Positions 32,713 to 43,164 of a DNA stretch of 64,000 nucleotides are shown in pieces. The DNA is taken from positions 1,233,501 through 1,297,500 of the forward strand of contig JAAOOA010000060.1 in the NCBI GenBank assembly GCA_012861695.1, read 5' to 3'. Numbering within the stretch: the first letter of the stretch is position 1; the number at the start of each line of letters is the position of its first letter. A program made the translations under genes and the position numbers. The notes below the pieces were generated by a model. The model ran no database searches. It saw only the letters and a list, made by a program, of their open reading frames with translations, and was not told where the DNA came from. This stretch comes from Trematomus loennbergii. Its lineage: Eukaryota > Chordata > Actinopteri > Perciformes > Nototheniidae.

Positions 32713-34164
32713 GTCACTTGTAAAAAATTAAAATCAATGTTTAATGACGTAATTTAGTTTAAACATACAGTAAGCTTAAAACTGTTTTATTCTGAAAATA
32801 TTTCCGGTTAGCATTGGCTTGTGGCTAACGTTGTTGCTAAAGTTTATTTTGAAAAGCTTTACTGGAAGGAGTCTCCGGATATCAAGAGTGACGTCATTTC
32901 CGGTTTTACGTTAACAACGATTACAGCCGTTAAAATGCATTAAATAAAAAGTCATGAATGAATCCATGAGGAGAAAAGGCGTGTGGAGTTATGCAATGAA
33001 TACACAACGTCTAAGGCGCCGTTTACACGAGGAGAAAACTGCTTGTATCTGCATAGTTTCGCGTGCGTATAGCCCTATTATTTACACGAGGCCGATAGAA
33101 ACTGACCCCACAAACGATAACGGGTCCCAAGGTGGATAGATTTGCAAACGAAACGCTCCGGGGGGTCAACCGAGTCCGTGTAATCACCTCTATACGAATA
33201 TTTCCTGAAAAAATAACGATAGCCCCACCTCTCCTGCTCACTGCTGTAGCAACTATCAAAAATAGCTGTGTTAATTAAACGCACAAGGGGTTCTTGAATG
33301 AAATAATATTATAAAAGGCAAACCAGAATTGTTAACGCCCAATATACTCCTTAAACAAAATAAACAGAGTCAGATTTCATGCATTGATCCATTATATTGA
33401 CAATTTTCCAGCCAAACAACACAAACAAAATTAAACAGTCCGCTCTGCGATACACCAAACTCGTTTTTACTGCCTAATCCAGGCCATTATTGTTCATTGC
33501 TCCTGCGCCCGTCGGCGGCAAAAAGAGAATGTTTGTAGGCAGAGGACCGGCGTGTCCCAGAGGAGCGATCTCACCCGGTGTTTGTAGAGAATATCTCTCT
33601 TTCTGAGCGCGTCCTCTCCACGGAGACGTGCTTCTTGGTCGGTCGATGCAATATCCACAGATTCGGTTTCTTTCAGTTAACTTCCCCGTTGCATTTATCC
33701 ATATGCTGAGGAAATTACTATATCCCGCTGAATACCAGCAATCGCCACACACACTTCCTCCTGTCAGTAGCTACTGCTAGTGCTACTGCTACTGACCATG
33801 CTACAGATATTAGTGCAAAATCTACAGCTCCTCTACCACAACCATCAGCAACAAGTGGACATGGAGAATTACATGAACTACATGTTGCTAAATCCAGCAC
33901 GGGGCATAAACAGAAGGGTAGCCATGGCAACATTGCTGCGGGGCTGCTCTTCTTCGCTGCTTTTGGTGTATTTTGGCGGAAGTTACAGCGCCACTTACAG
34001 TCCCGGCATATGTACTACAGCGTTTCCAGTGGTCTCGTTTGAACAGACACGTTAAATGAAACGAATGCATGTGAACGGAAGACTTTTTTGAATACGCATA
34101 CTGTGCATAAACGCAAACGTTCCCGTGTGAAGGAGGCCTAAATCTCTGTTATGCGCAATATCGG
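32713..34164. mobile_element. Insertion splitting gag
   Basis: Gag homology stops near 32712 and resumes near 34165. The intervening 1.45 kb is non-Gag. Its core is TIR element copy Y (33012-34141). The 300 bp at 32713-33011 (TTTCCGGTTAGC, GTGACGTCATTTCCGG) belong to some other repeat or to an outer part of the insertion. No duplication was identified. Confidence 0.6.
33012..34141. mobile_element. TIR element copy Y
   Basis: The left terminus is TAAGGCGCCGTTTACACGAG. The right terminus, reverse complemented, is TTAGGCCTCCTTCACACGGG. Homologous in opposite orientation to copy X (24025-25944), sharing TACATATGCCGGGACTGTAA and AGCGAAGAAGAGC-type blocks. The interior 33290-33770 is not shared with what I see of copy X, so one of them is rearranged. 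Confidence 0.65.
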
Positions 34165-34640
34165 ACATTGGAGAAAGGAGGGCGGACCCCCACGTCACAG
34201 CCCAGAGAGAGGATGCCCGATGGGACAAGGCGGCTCTAAGGGCAGTGTTTGTAAGGGGGTTGAAGGATCAACTTAAGGATGAGCTGGCTGCACGGGATGA
34301 GCCTGCCGACCTCCAATCCTTAATCTCCTTGGTGTCTCGTCTCGACAGCCGGCTGCGGGAGCGCCGTGCGGAGCGAACGCAGCGTTCTCCTTTTGCTTTG
34401 CCAACTAAGTCCAGCTACTCACCCAAATATGCTCCCTCTGTATCTAGACAGCCTGGCTCCACCTCGCCACTGAGTGTGCCCACCTTTGCAAAGGAGGAAG
34501 CGATGCAACTGGGACGTGCCGGACTATCTCCAGAGGAACGCCTTCGACGTATGAGGTCTGGTGAGTGCCTGTATTGTGGCAAATTGGGGCATTTCCTTGC
34601 TGGCTGTCCTGTCCGCCCAAACGCAGGAGATCGTCAGTAA
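34165..34640 (+). pseudogene. gag, C-terminal part with zinc knuckle
   Basis: Continues Gag: [20 protein letters not shown], then a basic region ([15 protein letters not shown]) and a single CCHC zinc knuckle C-x2-C-x4-H-x4-C at 34566-34607 ([14 protein letters not shown]). The stop lies at 34638-34640. The knuckle binds RNA during packaging. The protease frame overlaps in a different register, so a programmed or lesion frameshift separates gag and pol. Confidence 0.85.
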
Positions 34641-35004
34641 ATTTGGGGGTCCTGACGAGTCCTTGCGCCGATTTCTCATTCCTGCCAGACTTTGTGCTAA
34701 CACTCTGACCTTGCCCCTCTCAGCCCTCATTGACTCAGGAGCAGAGGACAGTTTTGTGGACCTAGAACTAGCCAAGCAGCTGGGCCTCAACTTGGAAACG
34801 TTAGAGGATCCTATGACTGCATATGCCCTAAATGGACAAAGGATTTCTAAGGTAACAGAGCAGACACAACCCGTAACCCTGATCATTTCTGGAAATCACA
34901 GAGAACTCATTCAGCTTAAGGTCATTTCCGCCCCTGCTACCCCTTTGGTTCTTGGTTACCCTTGGCTTCGCTCCCACAACCCACATATATTGGGCTGGAG
35001 GTAG
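34620..35004 (+). pseudogene. pol: aspartic protease
   Basis: The frame includes ALIDSGAEDSFVD, with the catalytic D-S-G at 34732-34740, then a flap-like region and [14 protein letters not shown], the usual end of this protease type. It is followed by a stop at 35002-35004, and the RT connection continues in another frame. It would process Gag-Pol. Confidence 0.82.
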
Positions 35005-35079
35005 AATAATTGAATGGAATCAGTTTTGTCATCTTAACTGTTTTCAGTCTGCAATGCCACCTGTCTCTGTTCACCCCAC

Positions 35080-35985
35080 GCCTGTTCCCTGTGCCTCTGC
35101 TGTAGTAGATTTATCCGGTGTTCCTGATGTTTACCACGACCTGAGGGAGGCCTTCAGCAAGGATAAGGCTCTCTCTCTCCCTCCTCACCGTCCCTATGAT
35201 TGTTCCATAGATCTGCTCCCTGGGGCTCCATTACCAACCAGCAGACTCTATAACCTGTCCCGGCCAGAGAGAGGCCATGGAGAAATATATCAGCGACTCC
35301 CTGGCTTCTGAAATAATTCACCCTTCCTCCTCCCCTCTGGGCGCTGGGTTTTTCTTCGTGGACAAAAAAGATAAGTCACTCCGACCCTGTATTGACTTTC
35401 GTGGTTTACATCACAGTAAAAAACAAATACCCACTACCCCTGCTAAACTCTGCTTTTGAGCCTCTCCAAGGTGCCACCATCTTCTCTAAACTCGACCTCA
35501 GAAATGCATACCACCTGGTTCGTATCCGTCAAGGGGATGAGTGGAAGACTGCCTTTAACACCCCCCTTGGTCACTTCGAATATCTTGTCATGCCCTTCGG
35601 GCTCACTAATGCCCCAGCTGTTTTCCAGGCCCTAGTCAATGATGTCTTGCGAGATTTTCTCAACCATTTTGTTTTTGTGTACCTTGACGACATCCTGATC
35701 TTTTCCAAGAGCCAGGAGGAACACCAGACCCACATCCGCCTGGTCCTACAGAGGCTGCTTGAAAACAAACTGTTCATCAAGACTGAAAAATGTGAGTTTC
35801 ACCAGGAACGGTCAGCTTCCTGGGTTATATCATCAGGCAAGGCAGGTTGGAGGCAGATCCAAGAAAGATTCAAGCTGTTACTGAGTGGCCAGTCCCACAA
35901 CTCGGAGGGAGTTACAGAGGTTCCTGGTTTCACCAATTTCTACCGCCGTTTCATCAAGAACTACAGTAAGGTTGCAGCGCCTCTC
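35080..35985 (+). pseudogene. pol: reverse transcriptase, several frameshifts
   Basis: RT is split over at least four frames: [20 protein letters not shown] (35131 onward), [20 protein letters not shown] (35350 onward), then the core from 35455 with [31 protein letters not shown] and the catalytic YLDD at 35680-35691. A further frame change follows at about 35820. The D of KLDLRNAY and the YLDD pair are intact, but the frameshifts rule out a working enzyme. Confidence 0.88.
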
Positions 35986-36029
35986 TCTAGTCTCACTTCT
36001 ATAAAATCAAGTTCATCTGGACCACTGTT

Positions 36030-36520
36030 GCTAATGATGCCTTTCTTAAACTCAAGTCTCTGTTCACTTCTGCCCCCATTCTCATCCAGCCAGACCCAAG
36101 CAAGCAGTTTGTGGTAGAGGTAGATGCGTCAGACATAGGGGTAGGCGCTGTTCTGTCACAGACTGCAGGGCCAAACCATAACTTCATCCGTGTGCCTTCT
36201 TCTCTCGCCGTCTTTCCCCAGCAGAGCGAAACTATGATGTGGGCAACAGGGAGCTGCTGGCGGTGAAGATGGCGTTGGAGGAGTGGCACACTGGCTCGAG
36301 GGCAGCGAGCAGCCATTCCTAGTTCGGACTGACCACAAGAACCTTGAATACATCCAGTCAGCCAAACGGCTAAACTCCCGACAAGTCAGATGGGCTCTCT
36401 TCTTTGGCCGTTTCAATTTCACACTAACATATCGCCCCGGTTCCAGAAATACCAGCCCGATGCCCTGTCCAGGTTGTTCTCTTCTGAGGGTCCAGTTACC
36501 TCTGATGACACTATTCTCCC
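36030..36520 (+). pseudogene. pol: RNase H
   Basis: Recognisable pieces in three frames: [16 protein letters not shown] (36117 onward, first acidic residue of RNase H), [20 protein letters not shown] (36222 onward, second and third), [20 protein letters not shown] (36322 onward). The tether PDALSRL follows. Order and spacing are normal for Ty3/Gypsy. Frameshifts interrupt it. Confidence 0.82.
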
Positions 36521-36589
36521 CCAGAGTTGTGTGATGGGTTCCCTCACCTGGGAGATCAAGAACTCCATCCAGGAGGCGCTGATGAGCAA

Positions 36590-37024
36590 CCAGACCCAGG
36601 TAACGGTCCGCCTAACCGTCAATTTGTCCCCAACTCTGTCCGTTCCCAAGTTCTGCAGTGGGTCCACAGCTCCCGTTTCGCCAATCATCCAGATGCCAAC
36701 CGCACTCTCCCTTCTCCGGACACTAAGGAGTTTGGAGGGACACTCGCTCTGCTCTCCTCCGGACTTCCGCCAGAAACCAACAGTCAGCCAACCGCCATAG
36801 ACATGCCACTCCCCCTTACGCCCCTGGACAGTCCGTTTTGTTGTCTTCCAAAAATATCCCCCTCCTTACCGAGTCAAAGAAGTTGTCCCCTCGGTTTATT
36901 GGCCCCTTCCCCATTGAGTGCATTATTAACCCCTCTGCTGTCCGCCTGAAGCTCCCGAGAACCATGAAGATCCATCCCACTTTTCACGTGTCCCAAATCA
37001 AACCAGTTCACACCAGCGACCTGT
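36590..37024 (+). pseudogene. pol: integrase with catalytic core deleted
   Basis: The N-terminal zinc-binding part starts (SVRSQVLQWVHSSRFANHPD) but the C-x2-C half is missing. Near 36800 the sequence jumps to the C-terminal part (SVLLSSKNIPL, RFIGPFPIECIINPSAVRLK, HPTFHVSQIKPV). The D-D-E core of about 150 residues is absent. At 37025 the frame runs directly into LTR sequence, so any chromodomain and the polypurine tract are gone. Confidence 0.8.
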
Positions 37025-37086
37025 GTCTCCGTGCCCAGTGTTCAGTATTGCGGGTTCACTCCAGTAGCTTTTTTGGGAGCGTAACA
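37025..37086 (+). repeat. 3' LTR stub (last 62 bp only)
   Basis: GTCTCCGTGCCCAGTGTTCA through GGGAGCGTAACA matches 32314-32374 with one extra T and one transition. It starts mid-LTR, directly after integrase sequence, yet ends at the true LTR terminus followed by the CATTC duplication. Confidence 0.9.
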
Positions 37087-37176
37087 CATTCAGAAGCAGA
37101 AAAGGACACTTGGTTCTAGCTAAACCTTTGTGTCTGAGTCATGCTGTTGATTATTTGCCTGTGTTCACACCGGCCT

Positions 37177-38302
37177 TTAACCTGTTAAGCCCTGAGCCTT
37201 TTTGTTCAGGTCTCAGGCTCGAAAATGACATTCCCAGAACAAATTACTATAACTTCACTTCTAAAAGGGGTAAATTAATAATCTTTTTTCTCAAAGCCAT
37301 GATAAACATGTGAGTTGGATGTAGAAAAGTCAGAATCAATATAGAATTTTTTTTATTTAAAGTAAATTCAGATTGAACATAGTAAAAAAAAATGTAAATT
37401 ATAGTGTCCGTCCAAAATAAAAGCATTACTTATTGTGAAAACCACCCTTGAATAGACTAAAAGCTTTAGGAATCCAAACTATAACATATATAAGTACCCT
37501 GTATCAAGATTGATGCAAAACAAGTGACATTTGACCTTTTTAGAGAGATTTAGAAGAAAAAAACCCACTTCTGGGGTCATTTGGGTGCATTTTCCATATC
37601 TCTGGCCCCCCTCGGTCGATTTTGATGATTGACACCTCTTTGAACCGTTAGAGCCAATAGAATCGAGGGGAAGTCCCTAAAATCCATCTAAACATTACCC
37701 TTTGCTGAATAAGTGATGCATAGCCAGAATGCCCAAAACCGGAAGCTGGGTTGTAGCTCTAATAGTGCTAATAACAGCTAATATGAAATCTCAGTTTTTG
37801 ACAAAAATGGAATGATGGATTATCAGTATTCATTTCAAAGTGACACAGAGACATTGGATTAACCTTCAGCAGCAGTTTTGTATGCGTTTTAATGCCATTG
37901 AACACAACTTTTGAGCAGAAAACAGCAACAGTAAGACTTATTTTCCGTTTTGGTCCCGTAAAGCTACGTTGTGTGATGTCTGGGTTTGCTTCCCTGCCGC
38001 AAGTTTTGATCGCTCAGTGGTGATACTTATACCCTAGAATATGTGGAATCTCAGCTTGCTAGCTGATATCTTGTTTATGCAGATCCGATAAGTAAAGTAT
38101 TTCTACCGTGAGTTCTGTGCTAAGTGCGTTAGCATTTTTCGCTTAGTGCTAATTCAGAGGCTTGGCGTTAGAGTTGTGTTTCGTTGAACAACAAATGGTT
38201 CATATCGTCAGCTGAGTTTCTTCCCGTTAACTGGGTATGACACATTAATAGGTTGTGAAATATTAAGAAGCCCTGAGACACAGTTTCGTGAAAACAGGTT
38301 AA
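37177..38302 (-). mobile_element. piggyBac-family non-autonomous element, copy B
   Basis: Complete copy bounded by TTAA at 37177-37180 and 38299-38302. Outer ends are CCTGTTAAGCCCTGAG and, reverse complemented from the right, CCTGTTTTCACG. The interior is the reverse of copy A: CTCGAAAATGACATTCCCAG, TGAGTTGGATGTAGAAAAG, CCATATCTCTGGCC, GAAGCTGGGTTGTAGCTC, then GTTTCTTCCCGTTAAC. No coding region. It shares the right TTAA with copy C. Confidence 0.9.
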
Positions 38303-39205
38303 CCTCTTAACCCACATTTTTTTTTTCGAGACTATGTCTCAGGGCTTCTTAACATTTATGAAACTATTAATGTTCCATACCCTTTTAACGGGAAGAAACT
38401 CCGCTAACTGACAATATGAACCATTTTTAGCTAAAAGAAACACAAGAGTAATACCAAGCCTTTGAATTAGCCTTGAGCGAAAAAATGCTAACTAATGCTA
38501 ACGGACTTTGCACAGAACTCACGGTAGAAATGCCCTTATTACTTATCTTAACTGCACAAACAAGATATCGACTGGCAAGCTGAGATTCCACAGATTCCAT
38601 ACATGTAATGTCATCACTGTACGACCCCGAATTCGCAGAGCTATCAGCCAGAAAAGAGAAAGAAAACAACATCCGGTTTCAAAAATATTACAATAATTAC
38701 GTCTTACCTTTTTTTATTTGTGATCAAAAGTTGTGTTCAACGGAATAACAACGCCGCTCAAGGTTAATCCAATGTCTCTGTGTCACTTAGACATTTTTAC
38801 TGATAATCCATCATCATATTTATGGCAATATACTGGGTATAAAGTTTTGCAGTCCAGGCTTGTACTTTCAGATATGCTTCGTTTGTTTCTCTATTACATC
38901 CGCAATGGTATGTTTACGTGGATTTGGGAACTGCCCATCGATTCTATTGGATCTAATGGTTAAGAAAAAGGTATAAATCACCCAAATCGACCAATGGGTT
39001 CCAGAGATATGGTCCTGCGTAAAGTATAAAGAATGCCAGCCAGCGTCAGCACATTACGCAGCAGACTCTACGCAGTGTTTACTACGTAAGGAAGTCGTTA
39101 TTGCAGGACCCAGAGCGCACGGAGCACAGAGCGGACAGCAGATAACAGAGCAGATTACAAGATTTGCGTTTAGGACTTTTTCTATACTTTGACTTTTGTC
39201 AAATA

Positions 39206-39442
39206 ATGGCTCGCAGGAAATATATTTTTAGTACTTTACAGGCAATGGAAATTGTGACTAATGTTGACAGCGATGCAGATATGTTACCTGTTGATTCTGA
39301 GTCAGACGAGGAGGATCTCCTGCAGCCAGAACGGAACCCAGACCGTTGTGATTCTGATGATGAAATTCCACCACGGGAAAGTTATGTAATCTCTCTGTTG
39401 TTATCTATTACTTATTTATTTGGTGTACGATTATTCATATAG
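39206..39442 (+). pseudogene. piggyBac transposase N-terminal part
   Basis: ATG 39206 opens MARRKYIFSTLQAMEIV and an acidic stretch rich in D/E/S (SDADMLPVDSESDEEDLL, then SDDEIPPRES), typical of the N-terminus of PGBD4-like transposases. The frame leaves homology at about 39385 and stops at 39440-39442. Confidence 0.75.
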
Positions 39443-39483
39443 TAAATAAAAGCGTCTGCTAAATGAAATGTAATGTTATGTAA
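39443..39483 (+). mobile_element. SINE 3' tail fragment
   Basis: TAAATAAAAGCGTCTGCTAA then ATGAAATGTAATG: the common fish SINE tail, also seen in diverged form at the end of the SINE at 53489-53672. No promoter part is attached. Confidence 0.5.
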
Positions 39484-40577
39484 ATTCACACGCTCAAAAT
39501 GGCATGTTTGGCAGGAATTAGAGGGATTATTTACAAAAATACCAAATAGTGTTTCTTGTCTGTTACATTTACTAAAGTATAGGCCAGTGTTCATCTATAG
39601 TCACTAAATGTATTGCATTCACATGCTCAAAATGGCATGTTTACTGCCAAGGAAACAGAGGGATTATTTACAAAAATACCAAATAGTGTTTCTTGTCTGT
39701 TACATTTACTAAAGTATAGGCCAGTGTTCATCTATATCACTAAATGTATTGCATTCACACGCTCAAAATGGGATGTTTTACTGCCAAGGAAACAGAGGGA
39801 TTATTTACAAAAATACCAAATAGTGTTTCTTGTCTGTTGCATTTACTAAAGTATAGGCCAGTGTTCATCTATAGCAGGCATCCTCAAAGTCCGGACTCCG
39901 GTCCGGATCCGGACCGAACCACAACTGTCTCTGGACTCTGAGCAAATTATACTTTTCATATGTATTATCTGTATTATCTGTGTTATCTGCGAGACATCGC
40001 CACAACGCAACGAGTCAAAATTCTCTGCTATGTCCACTGCAAACAGCGCTCTGCATGTCAGACTGTTCCACTGTCTGTGTGTGTCTGTCAACGCTATGGT
40101 CCAATCACATTCAGCATCCCGTCAGCGTTTCCCCCCCCCCAACAGTCTGCAAATCAGAGGCACAGTAGGGCGGGTCTTCACGGAAAGCGGGTGGGAAAAA
40201 TGCGTGTGTGTTTGAAAAAAGACAGAGCGAGAGTTAACAGCTCATCTAGTTGCATCTGTACTGTAACTATTAGCCTAGTTTCACCTACCGGGGTGGCATA
40301 GGGTGGCAACTACCACCCTAAAAATAGGCCTTGCCACCCCAGCTGCCACCCCAGTTGGCAGCTTTGTTTTGAAAGAAAAGTTGTGGCTCATCGGGCATTT
40401 ATGAGAGAAAGTCTCTAATGTCCAAATGCAAGTGAATGCAGCACAAGATGCACGTATTGTAACCCCTCCCCCGGCCCTGGCGCGAGCGTGGAAATATGAT
40501 TGGCGATTTCATTTGAACGGTACGGCGCAAAACGAGAAGCATTCGGACCCAAGTACTGAAGGAATGAGGTGCGGTCT

Positions 40578-40710
40578 ACAATGACAGAGAAGAGCCTGTC
40601 AAGTTTGGCTGTACTCAGCATTGAATCAAAACGCACTAAAGCTGTTGATCTTAATACGTTTGTGAGGCGTTTTGCTGAACAACATGGTAATCGCCACATT
40701 CAGCTGTTAT
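40578..40710 (+). pseudogene. hAT transposase C-terminal (dimerisation) fragment
   Basis: A short frame MTEKSLSSLAVLSIESKRTK then FVRRFAEQHGNRHI and stop. It resembles the C-terminal 'L-x-x-L-A-x-L-S-I-E' end of hAT dimerisation regions. It precedes, rather than follows, the DDE-like fragment at 41083, so it probably comes from another inserted hAT family. Confidence 0.5.
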
Positions 40711-41082
40711 AGACATGTCAACTTGATGCTCTGCTCACGGATGAGCATACAAAACTGTTAAGATGATGACCTTACGTGTGTAAATATATTGTTTTCTTTG
40801 TGGGGGTCTGCCCCAAAAACAGTTTTAAGTCCTGAGAAAGTCAAATAAGACGGTGTGTAAAACTTCACTGCCCAGCCAAAAAAAAGTAACCACTTTGATT
40901 TAACTAGGCCAGTAGGTAAGGACATTCCACTGGATAATAACTGAAGTATAAAAGAATGCATGACTGAAGTGATGGAGACCATGTTTGAAGGCAAACAAAA
41001 GAGGAAATAACAGATCAAATCAAGCAAATCCCCCTCTCAGATTCCACAGCAACCAGAAGAACATAAATACTGGCTGGTGATT

Positions 41083-41279
41083 TGATGAATCAGCTTTGTG
41101 ATGGAATAAAAAATACACAGTGCATTTCCTTAGCTGTGGATGAGTCCACTGACACCACTGACAATGCTCAGTTGCTGGTGTTTGTGAGTTTTTATGATGA
41201 GGCAAAGGGGGAGTTTGTTGAAGATGTGTTGGGCCTGACGAACCTCAGTGGACACACAAGGGGGGCAAGACATTTATAA
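41083..41279 (+). pseudogene. hAT transposase fragment with first catalytic Asp
   Basis: A 65-codon frame: MNQLCDGIKN, then SLAVDESTDTTDNAQLLVFV and FVEDVLGLTNLSGHTRG. S-L-x-x-D-E-S-T-D is the region of the first catalytic aspartate in FAM200/GTF2IRD2/SCAND3-like hAT proteins. It breaks off at the stop 41277-41279. The remainder of the catalytic domain is not present. Confidence 0.7.
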
Positions 41280-41657
41280 AGCAATAATGGGAATGCTGAA
41301 TGAAAGAGGGTGCAGCTGCCTTTATTCATAACTGTGCAGCTCTTACACTGCGACTCTGAGGGATCAAGCACAGACACAATAACAATGAAAACTGCTGCAT
41401 ACAGAGACTTTTTGTTTTTGCAACCTCGTGTTAAGAATCTTGTTGCAATTGTTTAAAAGTTTGAATGACACCGTAATAAACGGACCTTTGTCTTGTTGAC
41501 ATTTTTTTTTTGGACCTTTAAGATTTGTATTTGAGTACCCCTGATCTATAGTCACTAAATGTATTGCATTCACTCAAAATGGCATGTTTACTGCCAAGGA
41601 AACAGGAATTACAGGAATTAATCTAATCTCTTTGTTTTTCCACATTTGTTTTCATAG

Positions 41658-42276
41658 TGATGGAGATGAGGATGAAATGGCTTCTGGACCCCCACCATTG
41701 TCTACTTTCACCCAGCCCACACCTGCCTCACCCTCACATTCCTCAACAGACTGTCAGGAGGAAAGTGAAACAGGCTGGTGTGTGGCAGACTAAGACTGTT
41801 CCCGTTCCTGACGCTGTGTTGGACTACAACCGAAGCATGGGTGGGGTGGATGTGTCTGACGCTTTGATCGGGTACTACAGCGTTCTCCACAAAACGATGA
41901 AATGGTACAAGACTTTTTTTTACCATTTTATGGACATTGCAGTGGTGAACAGCTTCCTTCTCCACAAGGAGCTGTACAAGATGAAGAGTGACCCCAGCAG
42001 GACAAAGCCACACACACAGAAGACTTTCAGGGAGCAGCTTGCTGCAGAAATGTTGGAATATGCTGAAGGCTCTGCACCTCCACCACCCCCCACCACTCAC
42101 ATGCGGGCCCATCTTATATGGGAAAGATGCCCATATCAGGAAGTACTGCAGGAACTGCCATGATGCTGGCAAAAAGAGGGTGAAGACACCTTGGCACTGC
42201 GTGAAGTGCCAGGTCCCTCTGTGCTTGACTATCAAAAACAATTGTTACCAGGAGTGGCATGCCAAAATATTGTAAC
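41658..42276 (+). pseudogene. piggyBac transposase C-terminal part, frameshifted
   Basis: An acidic start ([14 protein letters not shown]) then, in another frame, [20 protein letters not shown] and the family motif [12 protein letters not shown], where piggyBac transposases carry their last catalytic aspartate. Further on comes a C-terminal cysteine-rich domain in a third frame ([24 protein letters not shown]), ending near 42273. At least two frame changes (about 41745 and 42110) and the missing central domain make it non-functional. Confidence 0.85.
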
Positions 42277-42844
42277 ATTGTAAATGTTTGAAATAAATCT
42301 GCTCCAGTTGAGTTTTTTTTTACAACATTGTATTTGGATGGAATGAATACCTATAGTGATAATTCAAAGTAATAAAATTATTTTTACAGTGAAAAAGGTC
42401 AAATGGAACTGATGGTTCCCAAATTACCCAGAGGTGAGTCCGCCTGGACTTTATTTTTCTAAACCTCTCTAAAAAGATCAAATTTCACTTGTTTTGCATC
42501 AATCTTGATACAGGGTACTTATTACATGTTATAGTTTGGATTCCTAAAGCTTTTAGTCTACTAACCCATCATTCAAGGGTGGTTTTCACTATAAGTAATG
42601 GGTTTTTTTTTAGGCGGAGATTAGAATTTACATGTTTTTACTATGTTCCATCTGAATTTACTTTAAAATAAAAACATCTATATTGATTCTGACACTTCTA
42701 CATCCAACTCACAGATGTAACCTTGCTTTGAGAAAAATGATTATTAATTTACCCCTTTTAGAAGTGAAGATATAGTCATTTGTTGTGTGAGTGGCATTTT
42801 CGAGCCTGAAACCTGAAAAACAGGCTCAGTGCTTAACAGGTTAA

Positions 42845-43164
42845 AGTAGCATCTGACCAGAACCATTGACTGAACCAACTCTCAGGCTTTGTGAGCCCCC
42901 ATGGGGCTAGAATTCAATCATGGCTAGCAACTTACCTCTGTCTGCCTATGGGTAAGGGAACTGTCTGAACATCATTAGACATTTTTCTGACTAAAATTGG
43001 CACCCAGGTTTGCCTGCTGACAATTCAAATACAGCAGCTGTTGATGCAACTCGAAACATTCTCCTGTTCCTGGGGCAGTCCTGATCCCTGACCCAGCTCC
43101 AGGTCAAATTCCTGCTGCCATGCTGACTCCACTATCTTCTGTTCCTCAACTTTCCCAGCTAGAA
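42845..43164. other. No identifiable feature
   Basis: Short stretch between piggyBac copy C and the AACATTCTTAAAATG repeat. Nothing recognised. Confidence 0.4.

Larger units (their letters stand above)
31716..37086 (+). mobile_element. Tf1/sushi-like Ty3 LTR retrotransposon, defective
   Basis: Flanked by a 5-bp duplication CATTC (31711-31715 and 37087-37091). Order: 5' LTR, candidate self-priming PBS, gag, protease, RT, RNase H, remnants of integrase, 3' LTR stub. It is disabled by an internal ~1.4-kb insertion in gag (about 32713-34164), several frameshifts in pol, loss of the integrase catalytic core, and loss of all but 62 bp of the 3' LTR. The pol order (RT and RNase H before integrase) is that of Ty3/Gypsy; the integrase tail resembles chromovirus-type pol but no chromodomain remains. 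Confidence 0.92.
39875..41543. mobile_element. hAT (1669 bp) inserted in the tandem array
   Basis: Left terminus CAGGCATCCTCAAAGTCC; right terminus, reverse complemented, CAGGGGTACTCAAATAC. Perfect 8-bp duplications ATCTATAG lie at 39867-39874 and 41544-41551. Subterminal GGTCCGGATCCGGACC at 39900-39915 links it to the 2040 and 59875 elements. It keeps two transposase-like fragments (40578-40710 and 41083-41279), and 40285-40740 begins with a GGGGTGGCATAGGG-type motif that looks like a piece of another hAT family. Confidence 0.92.
39484..41640. repeat. Tandem array, ~134-bp unit, split by a hAT
   Basis: Units start (ATTCACACGCTCAAAATGG-like) at 39484, 39617, 39753 and, after the hAT, 41568. 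Each contains GAGGGATTATTTACAAAAAT, TACCAAATAGTGTTTC, TAAAGTATAGGCCAGTG and ends TCATCTATAGTCACTAAATG. Spacing is 133 and 136. The array lies between the two transposase pieces, possibly within a former intron: TTGTTTTCATAG at 41646-41657 looks like an acceptor. Confidence 0.85.
38299..42844 (+). mobile_element. piggyBac element copy C, with transposase remnants
   Basis: Bounded by TTAA at 38299-38302 and 42841-42844. The left end CCTCTTAACCCACA, then TCTCAGGGCTTCTTAACA; the right end GGCTCAGTGCTTAACAGG. It is the only copy with transposase sequence: an N-terminal part at 39206-39385 and a C-terminal part at 41658-42276. Between them lie a SINE tail, a ~134-bp tandem array and a hAT insertion. 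The central catalytic region is missing. It is the likely source type for the A, B, D, E, F and G deletion derivatives. Confidence 0.88.

Noticed and set aside
33780..34055. 91-codon plus-strand open frame in TIR element copy Y
   Set aside because: It crosses the non-coding end shared with copy X, so it is most likely incidental.
37114..37128. TTCTAGCTAAACCTT just outside the 3' LTR stub, also inside the 5' LTR (31971 region)
   Set aside because: A 15-base match outside the CATTC duplication; it does not extend and may be chance.
39484..39866. CRISPR-like regular repeats
   Set aside because: Units of ~134 bp adjoin without unique spacers, in a eukaryotic transposon: an ordinary tandem array.
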